Below are positions 26,120 to 34,011 of a stretch of DNA of 38,905 bases, one piece after another (position 1 is the first letter of the stretch; the number at the start of each line of letters is the position of its first letter). Made by a program: the position numbers and the translations under genes. The stretch is from Eubacteriales bacterium (GTDB taxonomy: Bacteria > Bacillota > Clostridia > Lachnospirales > Lachnospiraceae). Location: NCBI GenBank assembly GCA_030524715.1, contig JAUNGB010000052.1:1-38905 (forward strand), written 5' to 3'. The notes below the pieces were generated by a model, which saw nothing but the letters and a program-made list of their open reading frames with translations, was not told the origin of the DNA and made no database searches.

Positions 26120-28660
26120 ATGGCAACAAAAAATTGTACAACAGAGAAGCTTGCAGTTATTCCGGATAAGAGTGGAGCGGCAAAGGTAACAGGAATGGTA
26201 ATGATTGGAAATATTACCTACTGTGTCAAGAATAATGCATCAGGTACAAGTTATTTATACAAATACGATGACTGCGAAGTAGCGGATTATACAACAGAAA
26301 CAATCAGTAACTGTACCAGCTATGGACTTGCCTTCAGCCCCAGCACAAAAAAAGTTTACATTGCGGCACAGGGAAAGAAGATACTGAGCAAGGGAGTAGA
26401 TGCAGCCACCCCTTCGACTATCACAGTAAATGAGTCAGAAGTAAAAGCACTTACATACTATGGGGATAATAAATTTATTCTTATGGCGAATGGTTTGAGT
26501 TCAGGGAAGTACCTTTGCTTTATGACAGGAACCTTTTCCGGAGGCCTGTTCCATAAGCAGAATACATTTTATGTATATAATACCGGATACAGCACAGTTA
26601 AGGATATCTACTATAATGGTACCAACGGCCTGTTTATTGTTACAAATAATACAGATAATCTTAAAAATAAGGTTCTGCGTGTATCGATGGAAACTCCTTA
26701 TGGCAGCGGGACATATAATGGAAGCAGTATCTATGCGGTTGACGATATCCTTAATATTGATTTCAGCTCCGCCGTTTATAGCCAGTGTGTAGTGGAATCT
26801 ATGGCGCTGGATAAATACGGACGGATCGTGCTTGTTTGTAATGCAGTTAATTTGAGCGGTAGTGCGGGGGATGCTTTTTTCCGTGTTACAAACCAGACTT
26901 ATGACAAAAAGCATTATACAGAATTCAGATGTACTATGGAAACTGGTATAACCGTACCAAATGCCAAGCCGGGAAGTCTGACTGCAAAGGTGACAAATCT
27001 TTCAGGCATGGCTATGAATGGGAATACGGCATATTTTGTAAAGAATAGTTCGGCGATTAATAAAAGCGCATTATATATTTATACGAATTATAAGGATCAA
27101 GATAGCGGTACATCCTATGAATTATCGGGCGATGGTATTTCCTATGGAATGCTCTTCTACAACAATTATGTATTTATTGCTTACAGTAATCAGATCCGGC
27201 AGTTTTATACAAGAAATACTGGCACAAATCAGATTGGTTCTCTCAGAAGAACTTATCCATTGAGCGGATATACCATTCAGGCCTTGACGCTGTTTGAAGA
27301 CGGGCTGTTCCTGGCGCTCGATACGAAATCAGCAGCAGACCCGACAAGATTACATTTCAGAATCCTGAATTGCAAGGTTGGGACTACTGCAAGCGAGGTT
27401 GGTGATTTTTATGTAGATTGTGATGAAGACTGCCGTCTGCAGGATATTCATTATAATAAAAACCACGGGCTGTTTATCGCTACCAATGATCTGGACTACT
27501 CAACCTGTAAGAACCGAATTTTGCGTGTGGACCTTACCTATTTAAATAAAATGCGTCTTAACGGGGAAGCGATTGATGGAGTAGAAGTGCCGGTAGCAAG
27601 CAGATGGAATGTGAATTTTTCTACCACTATTTACTCTCAATGTAATATTGAGTCTCTCTTTATTTCAGACAGCGGGGAACTTCTTACATGCTGTAACGTA
27701 GGAAAACAGGAGGGACAGACTTCTGGTTTGGCAACAGATGGAGTTATGAAAGTTACAAATTTCAGCTTCCGTACGGATGGTAGGGGCATTCTGGTAAATG
27801 TTGCAAAGCTTTTGGATATTCCCAATTATGGCAGCGCGAAAGTCCCCGGTGCATTGGCGATTAACGGCAGAAAGGCGTATTGTTACATTACTAACACGAG
27901 TACAAATAAAGAAACTTATTTGGTATATACAGATGACTACCGGACAGGAGCGTTTGAACCTGTGAAAATAAAACTGACAAACAAAGGCCATTGCAATGGA
28001 GCTGCATATTATAAAAACACTCTGTATTCTTGTGATTATATTAGGTCTGATAAATATGATGTTGGTATTTTTGAATTAGACAATCCATATTCGGATATTA
28101 ATAATAAAATGGAGGAAGTAAGTACAGAGAAAGACGCTTTATATGGTGCAATCACTTACTATAAAGATGGAAAATTTTTATTGGTAAATTATAATGCTCC
28201 TTCCACATATGGTATTAATATACGGATTGATATGGGATCCTTTAGTAAGGATGGGTCAGGAATTCATAGTTACCAATGTGAAAACTCTAATTATTTAACT
28301 ATTGATAATACGCTTATTGATGAGACGTATGATGCAGGAGTGCTCCAAGATGTGCATTATGAACCAGGAATAGGTCTGTTTATTGGTGGCTATGTTTCAA
28401 AACCGGCTCCTACTTCAGCCAATCCTGATAAACGGGAGCCTCTGCATTATATGATGAGGGTTGATATTGATGATTATTTAAATAACGATATCAGCCAGTA
28501 TATGACACCAACAGAAATTTATTTATTGCGATATGATAATGGAGATTTTGAAACAGAATCTCCGGTAATATCTGAATATGGAGAATTGCTTGTGGCTGGA
28601 AACAAAGCGGCTGATGTGCTTGCAAGAACAACGCAGACTATTTTTACACATGAGATGTAA
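26120..28660 (+). CDS. 846-residue protein of three ~280-residue repeats, function unknown
   Basis: I do not recognise this family. The protein consists of three homologous units, at about residues 10-273, 274-559 and 560-840. Each has a strand-rich opening (GMVMIGNITYCVKN; GMAMNGNTAYFVKN; GALAINGRKAYCYIT). A central motif follows (VKDIYYNGTNGLFIVTN; LQDIHYNKNHGLFIATN; LQDVHYEPGIGLFIGG), and units end with a YSQC.VES or ISEYGELL strand followed by CN or GN. Short beta hairpins ending in GN/NG suggest beta-propellers, one per unit; this is inference. There is no signal peptide or membrane segment. The start at 26120 has GGAGG 8 nt upstream; ATG 26105 overlaps that site. Codon use is AT-richer than the shape operon. 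The next gene encodes a secreted protein, so they may act together. Confidence 0.8.
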   Translation: MATKNCTTEKLAVIPDKSGAAKVTGMVMIGNITYCVKNNASGTSYLYKYDDCEVADYTTETISNCTSYGLAFSPSTKKVYIAAQGKKILSKGVDAATPSTITVNESEVKALTYYGDNKFILMANGLSSGKYLCFMTGTFSGGLFHKQNTFYVYNTGYSTVKDIYYNGTNGLFIVTNNTDNLKNKVLRVSMETPYGSGTYNGSSIYAVDDILNIDFSSAVYSQCVVESMALDKYGRIVLVCNAVNLSGSAGDAFFRVTNQTYDKKHYTEFRCTMETGITVPNAKPGSLTAKVTNLSGMAMNGNTAYFVKNSSAINKSALYIYTNYKDQDSGTSYELSGDGISYGMLFYNNYVFIAYSNQIRQFYTRNTGTNQIGSLRRTYPLSGYTIQALTLFEDGLFLALDTKSAADPTRLHFRILNCKVGTTASEVGDFYVDCDEDCRLQDIHYNKNHGLFIATNDLDYSTCKNRILRVDLTYLNKMRLNGEAIDGVEVPVASRWNVNFSTTIYSQCNIESLFISDSGELLTCCNVGKQEGQTSGLATDGVMKVTNFSFRTDGRGILVNVAKLLDIPNYGSAKVPGALAINGRKAYCYITNTSTNKETYLVYTDDYRTGAFEPVKIKLTNKGHCNGAAYYKNTLYSCDYIRSDKYDVGIFELDNPYSDINNKMEEVSTEKDALYGAITYYKDGKFLLVNYNAPSTYGINIRIDMGSFSKDGSGIHSYQCENSNYLTIDNTLIDETYDAGVLQDVHYEPGIGLFIGGYVSKPAPTSANPDKREPLHYMMRVDIDDYLNNDISQYMTPTEIYLLRYDNGDFETESPVISEYGELLVAGNKAADVLARTTQTIFTHEM

Positions 28661-28705
28661 TTGACTTTTTCGGAAAAGATTAACTGGAAGAAAGAAACTG
28701 TATCT

Positions 28706-28735
28706 CCGTCAGGGGCTGTTTACAGCCCTTGACGG
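28706..28735 (+). other. strong hairpin between the two accessory genes
   Basis: CCGTCA-g-GGGCTGT-tt-ACAGCCC-t-TGACGG gives a continuous 14-bp stem if the central pair is G-U. No T tract follows. It could be a processing or attenuation site between the triple-repeat gene and the leucine-rich-repeat gene. Confidence 0.6.
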
Positions 28736-28835
28736 GAAAGGTGTATATTTGCCATTCTTCTGGATAGCTGAAGGTTCTTGTACATTTACTGAAATGGTTA
28801 TTGAAGAATAAAAGAGAAAGAGAGGAATGAAAAAG

Positions 28836-30662
28836 ATGAAAAACAAATTAAAAGCAATTTCAATATCAAGTATAATATTTCTTTGTTTATTCAGTATACC
28901 AATCTATGGGGCAGAAGAATTTACGGTACCAGAGGACGTACAAGGAAATGAGACAGATGTATTTTCCAGTGGAGATAATGGATCAGGAGATTATATATTA
29001 GAAGAAGGGCATACACAAGTGTTTACTGCGGAAACTGAAGCTGCAGGAACTGATGAGAACATTATAATATACAATGGAATTGTTTATGAAGAAGATGAGT
29101 ATGAGGATGGTTTGACCGTTATCGGATATACAGAGGAATTGAGAGGAGTTTCTAAAATATCCATACCTGTATTGGTTGGAGAAAAAGTTGTAAGCGGAAT
29201 GCGAAAAGAATGCTTCTATGGTCTGGAAAATGTAGAAGCTATTGAGGTTCCTGGAAGTGTAACACGTTTTACGTCGGGAATCTTCGATAGCTGGGAGGGA
29301 ATAACGTTGTTCTGTTCTGAACGGTCGTCTGCATATTTTAGTGCGGTGAGAAACGGGATAACATATGACATAAGCGCTTTTCCGCCATCTTATGTTATTG
29401 ATGAATCCGAGAATGGTATAGCCTATGTTTTAAATTGGGAAACCATGACGTATACAGCAGCATCGCTGGAATTGCGGAATCTTTCAGAACCGAAAACGGT
29501 AGTGTACAAAGATGAAATAGCCGGATATCCTGTTACGTCTATAGATACAGGAAAATTTTTTGGAGTTTACTATGAGGATCAAGTTTTTCGATTTGATGAT
29601 GTGAAAGGAATTTTCATTCCGGATGGTATTCAGGAATTAGCACAGGGTGAAATTTCCCCTAAGCTTTGTTATGACTTTGAGGTAGGTGATGATATAATCG
29701 AGTGGGGATATGTAAATCTTACCAGTGTGGTTTTTGAGGAAGGAGAAACCCCCATTAAATTACATAAATATACATTTTCTAACTGCACTTCTCTGAAAGA
29801 AGTAAAGCTTTCTTCCCGAGTCCGTGAACTGCCTCCGTATATGTTTGTGGAATGTCCGGCATTAACGGAACTGGAACTTCCGGAAGGTATGACAAAGATC
29901 GGAGAGGGTGCCCTCCAGGGCGCCTCTAACCTGAAAAGCCTCTATATCCCATCTTCAGTGACAGAGATTGCGGATGATGCGATGACTGGCCTTACAAAGC
30001 TGACAGTATACGGAAAGAAAAATTCCTACGCAGAATACTATTGTAAAACCCATGAGATTCCCTTTAAGGCAGAGGGGAGTATCGAGCAGGAGAAGCCTTA
30101 TATAGTTTCCACTAAGGGAGAACTTAAGAAGCGTTGGTTATACTTTACCGTAGACCTCCTCCGTGAGATGGACGGGGCGGAAGGGTACGAATATCAGACA
30201 CTTCTGAAAGACGGGAAGACCGTCTATCGTACCAAAAAAGCAGCCACTGCTTCCTGCGTCCTTGCCAAGGCTCCTAATGATATTTATGTCCGGGTGCGAT
30301 CCTGGAAAACAGAGGACGGGAAGAAAGTTTACAGCGAATGGTCGGATCCCGCTCATCTGTACCTGGAGGTGAAAGCCGGAGATATGGTTCTTAAGAAAGC
30401 GGCAGCCAGCGGACGAAAGGTGTCGCTGACTTTTGCGGCAAACGCTAATTTCTTTAAGGAAAGCGATGGATTTGACTGCCGTCTGCAAAAGACTGTCTCC
30501 AGTGGAACCAGCTATGTTAAGAGAAATCAGAAATACCGCAACCTAACCTTTACAAACGTAAAACCCGGAACCTATATAGCTAAGGCAAGGGCTTATAAGC
30601 TGGTAAACGGGAAAAAAGTTTATGGCAACCTGTCTAATACGATTCGGGTAGTAGTGAAATAA
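28836..30662 (+). CDS. secreted BspA-type leucine-rich-repeat protein with C-terminal beta domains
   Basis: The 608-residue protein has a signal peptide (KNKLKAISISS, then a hydrophobic core, cleavage likely after IYGA). A polar linker follows, then degenerate LRR_5/BspA-type repeats; the clearest are at about residues 305-385 (FSNCTSLKEVKLSSRVRELP; ALTELELPEGMTKIGEGAL; LKSLYIPSSVTEIADDAM). The C-terminal 190 residues look like two fibronectin III-like domains (VRVRSWKTEDGKKVYSEWSD; KARAYKLVNGKKVYGNLSN). No sortase motif or membrane anchor is seen. Such proteins are often adhesins in gut Lachnospiraceae. ATG 28836 is chosen because AGAGGA lies 9 nt upstream, whereas ATG 28827 abuts it. The first ~900 nt look AT-richer than the last third, suggesting a mosaic gene. 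Confidence 0.82.
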   Translation: MKNKLKAISISSIIFLCLFSIPIYGAEEFTVPEDVQGNETDVFSSGDNGSGDYILEEGHTQVFTAETEAAGTDENIIIYNGIVYEEDEYEDGLTVIGYTEELRGVSKISIPVLVGEKVVSGMRKECFYGLENVEAIEVPGSVTRFTSGIFDSWEGITLFCSERSSAYFSAVRNGITYDISAFPPSYVIDESENGIAYVLNWETMTYTAASLELRNLSEPKTVVYKDEIAGYPVTSIDTGKFFGVYYEDQVFRFDDVKGIFIPDGIQELAQGEISPKLCYDFEVGDDIIEWGYVNLTSVVFEEGETPIKLHKYTFSNCTSLKEVKLSSRVRELPPYMFVECPALTELELPEGMTKIGEGALQGASNLKSLYIPSSVTEIADDAMTGLTKLTVYGKKNSYAEYYCKTHEIPFKAEGSIEQEKPYIVSTKGELKKRWLYFTVDLLREMDGAEGYEYQTLLKDGKTVYRTKKAATASCVLAKAPNDIYVRVRSWKTEDGKKVYSEWSDPAHLYLEVKAGDMVLKKAAASGRKVSLTFAANANFFKESDGFDCRLQKTVSSGTSYVKRNQKYRNLTFTNVKPGTYIAKARAYKLVNGKKVYGNLSNTIRVVVK

Positions 30663-30703
30663 AACTTTCTGTTTATTCATGACAGATGAATCAGAAATGT
30701 GAT

Positions 30704-30742
30704 CTATCAAATTTAACAAACATTGTCTGTTGAATTTGATAG
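30704..30742 (+). other. hairpin after the leucine-rich-repeat gene
   Basis: CTATCAAATT (30704-30713) pairs perfectly with AATTTGATAG (30733-30742), with an inner AACA/TGTT pair. It has no T tract and lies just upstream of the right copy of the duplicated terminator. Confidence 0.6.
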
Positions 30743-30749
30743 CTCTGAT

Positions 30750-30805
30750 AAAATAGGTGCTGCCGTACCAATGATTTCATAATCAGCGGTACGGCAGTAT
30801 TTTTT
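30750..30805. terminator. terminator hairpin, right copy of the duplicated 56-nt element
   Basis: CTGCCGTACC (30760-30769) pairs perfectly with GGTACGGCAG (30787-30796); inner TGATT/AATCA stem and a run of six T. It matches 25788-25843 at 54 of 56 positions. It lies 2 nt from the stop of the minus-strand tetR and can serve both converging genes. Confidence 0.85.
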
Positions 30806-30807
30806 AT

Positions 30808-31383
30808 CTAAAAGTCCGTATTCAGCAGTACGCTTTTAATGGATTCTCTTAATATGGCAGTCAGGTATTCCGTGGTTTTCCGGCGGTCCTGGGTATCGTG
30901 GTTTTTTACCCAGTCAAGGAAAATTTCTGCCACGGCATTCGTATAGAATTTTGTCATAAAGATGCGGAAATCATCGGAAAGGGTATGGCCGCTCTGAGTT
31001 TCGGCGAGTTTGATAACAGACAAGGTGACGTCATAAAAATCCGCATAAAAAAAGCGTTTCATTCCTTCCTGGCCGATGGAATCATAGGCGCAGCTGATAA
31101 TATGGTCGTTTTTCTCCACATAATCCATGACGAAGGTTATGGCCTCTTCATAGTCTACCAGCAGATCGAAGTTTTTTACCACATCGATGGCTTCTTCTTC
31201 AAACATCCATTTTAATAAATCATAGATATCTTCAAAATGATAATAAAAGGTTTTCCGGTTTATGTTGCAGTCGTTAATAAGCTCGCTGACTGTGATCTTT
31301 GAAAAGGGTTTCTTCTTCATGAAGTTTTTCAGCGACTGTGCAAGGGCCTTTTTAGTGTTGTATGATATCTCTGCCTGTTTCAT
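30808..31383 (-). CDS. TetR/AcrR-family regulator of the divergent MMPL operon
   Basis: The 191-residue product has a TetR helix-turn-helix at about residues 8-55, with recognition context DCNINRKTFYYHFEDIYDLLKW, and a C-terminal helical domain of the type found in DhaS-like TetR proteins. The ATG has GGGAGGT 8 nt upstream. It is divergent from the small-protein/MMPL/heptad-repeat genes, which share the 181-nt intergenic region, so it is likely their repressor. No clear symmetric operator is seen, but GTCCGGT occurs twice, near 31423 and 31475. Confidence 0.92.
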   Translation of the reverse strand: MKQAEISYNTKKALAQSLKNFMKKKPFSKITVSELINDCNINRKTFYYHFEDIYDLLKWMFEEEAIDVVKNFDLLVDYEEAITFVMDYVEKNDHIISCAYDSIGQEGMKRFFYADFYDVTLSVIKLAETQSGHTLSDDFRIFMTKFYTNAVAEIFLDWVKNHDTQDRRKTTEYLTAILRESIKSVLLNTDF

Positions 31384-31407
31384 ATTCGTTTACCTCCCTT
31401 GAGGGGT

Positions 31408-31437
31408 ATTATATACAAAAATGTCCGGTATCCGCAA
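31408..31437 (-). promoter_or_regulatory. tetR promoter
   Basis: On the minus strand a perfect TATAAT (31408-31413) follows TTGCGG (31432-31437) after 18 nt, 24 nt upstream of the tetR ATG. Confidence 0.65.
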
Positions 31438-31509
31438 TAGAAAAAACGGATTTTTCCCCACAAATTTATGATTTTGTCCGGTTTTACACATGGACGGGGT
31501 ATTTGACCG

Positions 31510-31538
31510 TTTCCTGAAATGAAAATTACAGGTATAGT
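31510..31538 (+). promoter_or_regulatory. candidate promoter of the MMPL operon
   Basis: TATAGT (31533-31538) is 17 nt downstream of the weak -35 TTTCCT (31510-31515). A better -35-like TTGACC at 31503-31508 is too far away. A weak -35 would suit a repressed, inducible operon. Confidence 0.4.
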
Positions 31539-31564
31539 AGTATCGGAAAAAGGAGGTATGCCAG

Positions 31565-31879
31565 ATGTCACAGTATGTATATAAGATCATCATGTATGTT
31601 CCCATCGGGGAGCGCAAGGGGATGATGGTGGTCAATACGGTCGGAGACAGGATTGAAGGCAGAATGGATATTTTAGGGCATTCGGAACCCTTCAGCGGCA
31701 TTATTGATGAAGAAGGAAACTGCTGCATCAAAGGCCAGCTGAATACCCTGATGAAAAAAATCACATTTATTGCACAGGGGATTATCCTTGAAGACCGGTT
31801 ACATTTGCTGATACACCGAAAGAAGGATGTATTTGAGATCTTCGGCGATGCCTGCCACGACGACGGAAAGGAGCAGTAA
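31565..31879 (+). CDS. small protein of unknown function, first gene of the MMPL operon
   Basis: The 104-residue product is not one I recognise. It has no signal peptide or membrane segment and a predominantly beta pattern (KIIMYVPIGERKGMMVVN; GRMDILGHSEPFSGIID; CIKGQLNTLMKKITFIAQG). The strong AAGGAGG 8 nt upstream of the ATG and its position, 1 nt before the MMPL gene, show it is a real co-expressed gene. It could be a ligand-binding or assembly factor for the exporter. Confidence 0.8.
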   Translation: MSQYVYKIIMYVPIGERKGMMVVNTVGDRIEGRMDILGHSEPFSGIIDEEGNCCIKGQLNTLMKKITFIAQGIILEDRLHLLIHRKKDVFEIFGDACHDDGKEQ

Positions 31880-31880
31880 T

Positions 31881-33998
31881 ATGTATAAATTTTATATGCG
31901 TGTGGTAAAGCACCGCAGGAAAATCATGGTTTTCTTTGTGGCTGCCGCGATCATTTGCATGTTTTTATCGAATTTTGTTGAAGTTAATTATGATATGAAT
32001 GATTACCTTCCACAGGATTCTGCATCGACGGTCGCATTGGATGTGATGGAAACGGAGTTTGACGGGGGGATTCCCAATGCGCGTGTTATGATCAGCGACA
32101 TGACGATTCCCAAGGCTCTGGAATATAAGGAAAAGCTGAAGGAGATAGACGGCGTGCAGGAGGTTACCTGGCTGGATGACGTCCTGGATATTTCCGTACC
32201 ATTGGAAACACAGGATTCGGACACAGTGGAAACCTATTATAAGGACGGCACCGCATTATTTACCGTAACTATAGAAGAGCATAAGCGTGTGGAGGCTGTG
32301 GAGGATATCCGGGCGCTGATCGGGGATGAAAACGCCATGACGGGAAGCGCGGTATCTACGGCGACGGCAACCACAAACACAGTATCCGAGATCAGAAAAA
32401 TCGCTTCATTTGCAGTGGCTTTTGTGATTTTGGTGCTGATGCTTACCACGAATTCCTGGATGGAACCATTGGTCGTGCTCATTGGATTGGGGATCGCGAT
32501 ACTTATCAACAGCGGTACGAATCTGATCTTTGGAGAGATTTCTTTTGTGACGAATGCTGCTGGAAGTATCCTGCAATTGGCGGTTTCACTGGATTATTCG
32601 GTATTCCTGATCCACAGATTTGAAGAATGCCGCCAAGAGTATCCGGATGAAAAGGAAGCCATGGTGCAGGCTTTGTGCAAATCTACGGGTTCCATCCTGT
32701 CCAGCGGGCTGACGACGGTTATCGGATTTCTGGCGCTGTGCCTGATGCAGTTTTTGCTTGGGCCGGATTTGGGGCTGGTTCTGGCAAAGGGTGTAGCGCT
32801 TAGCCTGATTACGGTGTTTATTTTTATGCCGGCGCTGATCCTTATGACCTATCGATGGCTTGACAAAACGCGCCACAAACCGCTCCTTCCGGATTTTCAC
32901 AAATTCGGACGTGTAGTGTGTAAGCTGATGTTTATCTTTGTATGTATTTTTGCAGTGGCGATCGTACCGGCTTACCTGGCGTCCAATTCCAACAGCTATT
33001 ATTACGGCTCCAGCCATATGTTCGGCAAAGATACAAAGATGGGTAAGGACATTCAAAAAGTGGAGTCGGTATTCGGAAAGAGCGATACCTATGTACTGCT
33101 GGTTCCAAAGGGAGATTCTTCCGCGGAAAAAGCGCTTTCCGACGAACTGCATACGGTGCCGCAGGTTACCAGTATCGTTTCGTACGTGGATATGGCAGGG
33201 GCGGAAATCCCGAGAGATTTTCTGGATGCGGATACACTTTCGCTTTTGGAATCGGAGCATTACAGCCGTATGGTCCTTACTGTGGATGCAGAATATGAAG
33301 GGGAAGAAACCTTTGCGCTGGTAGAGAAGATCCGTGCTATCGCCGGAAAACATTATCCGGATACCTATTATCTGGCAGGAGAAGGAGTCAGTACATACGA
33401 TCTGATGGATACCGTAACGGCGGATATGGTAAAGGTCAATGCAGTGGCGATCCTTGCGGTACTGGTGGTGCTTGTGCTTCTTGTGAAATCTGTTTCACTG
33501 CCGGTTATTCTGGTCCTGAGCATCGAGACTGCTATCTGGATAAATTTTGCCATACCATATCTGAAGGGCTCAAAGGTATTTTATATCGCTTATCTGATCA
33601 TAAGCTCCGTTCAGTTAGGCGCGACGGTAGACTATGCTATCCTGTTTTCAGACCGTTACCGGGAATTTCGGGAGATATATCCGAAAAGAAAGGCAATAAT
33701 AGAAACAATCTCCGCGGTGACAGTTTCTGTTATGACTTCAGGAAGCGTATTGACGGTAGTCGGATTCTTGCTTGGCTATTTATCGTCAAATCAGTTGTTA
33801 GCCCAGCTTGGTATGTTCCTGGGAATAGGGGCTATCTGTTCGCTGATTATCGTACTATTTGTTTTACCGGGGCTTATGTATATATTTGACCGGTTGTTTG
33901 TAAAGAAAAAAGCGAAGACAAAGACGAAGTTAAAAGCGAAGATAAAGGAAAAGGGCGACGGAACTCTTTTAAAGAGCGACAAAGCTTTTAGTAAATAA
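31881..33998 (+). CDS. MMPL/RND-family exporter
   Basis: The 705-residue membrane protein has the RND/MMPL layout. One N-terminal membrane helix (about residues 14-31) is followed by an extracellular domain (35-165), a block of five to six helices, a second extracellular domain (about 365-515) and a second helix block. Family motifs include SLDYSVFLIHRFEECR and ATVDYAILFSDRYREFRE, the paired proton-relay segments of MMPL proteins. The C-terminus is a lysine-rich tail. ATG 31881 has AAGGAG 7 nt upstream. MMPL proteins export lipids, siderophores or peptides; the cargo here is unknown. The partner downstream is a secreted heptad-repeat protein. Confidence 0.92.
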   Translation: MYKFYMRVVKHRRKIMVFFVAAAIICMFLSNFVEVNYDMNDYLPQDSASTVALDVMETEFDGGIPNARVMISDMTIPKALEYKEKLKEIDGVQEVTWLDDVLDISVPLETQDSDTVETYYKDGTALFTVTIEEHKRVEAVEDIRALIGDENAMTGSAVSTATATTNTVSEIRKIASFAVAFVILVLMLTTNSWMEPLVVLIGLGIAILINSGTNLIFGEISFVTNAAGSILQLAVSLDYSVFLIHRFEECRQEYPDEKEAMVQALCKSTGSILSSGLTTVIGFLALCLMQFLLGPDLGLVLAKGVALSLITVFIFMPALILMTYRWLDKTRHKPLLPDFHKFGRVVCKLMFIFVCIFAVAIVPAYLASNSNSYYYGSSHMFGKDTKMGKDIQKVESVFGKSDTYVLLVPKGDSSAEKALSDELHTVPQVTSIVSYVDMAGAEIPRDFLDADTLSLLESEHYSRMVLTVDAEYEGEETFALVEKIRAIAGKHYPDTYYLAGEGVSTYDLMDTVTADMVKVNAVAILAVLVVLVLLVKSVSLPVILVLSIETAIWINFAIPYLKGSKVFYIAYLIISSVQLGATVDYAILFSDRYREFREIYPKRKAIIETISAVTVSVMTSGSVLTVVGFLLGYLSSNQLLAQLGMFLGIGAICSLIIVLFVLPGLMYIFDRLFVKKKAKTKTKLKAKIKEKGDGTLLKSDKAFSK

Positions 33999-34011
33999 GG
34001 AGGATTGGGAA

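Noticed and set aside
26501-26914. Minus-strand frame within the triple-repeat gene
   Set aside because: It is antisense to a long repeat-structured reading frame and lacks a ribosome site.
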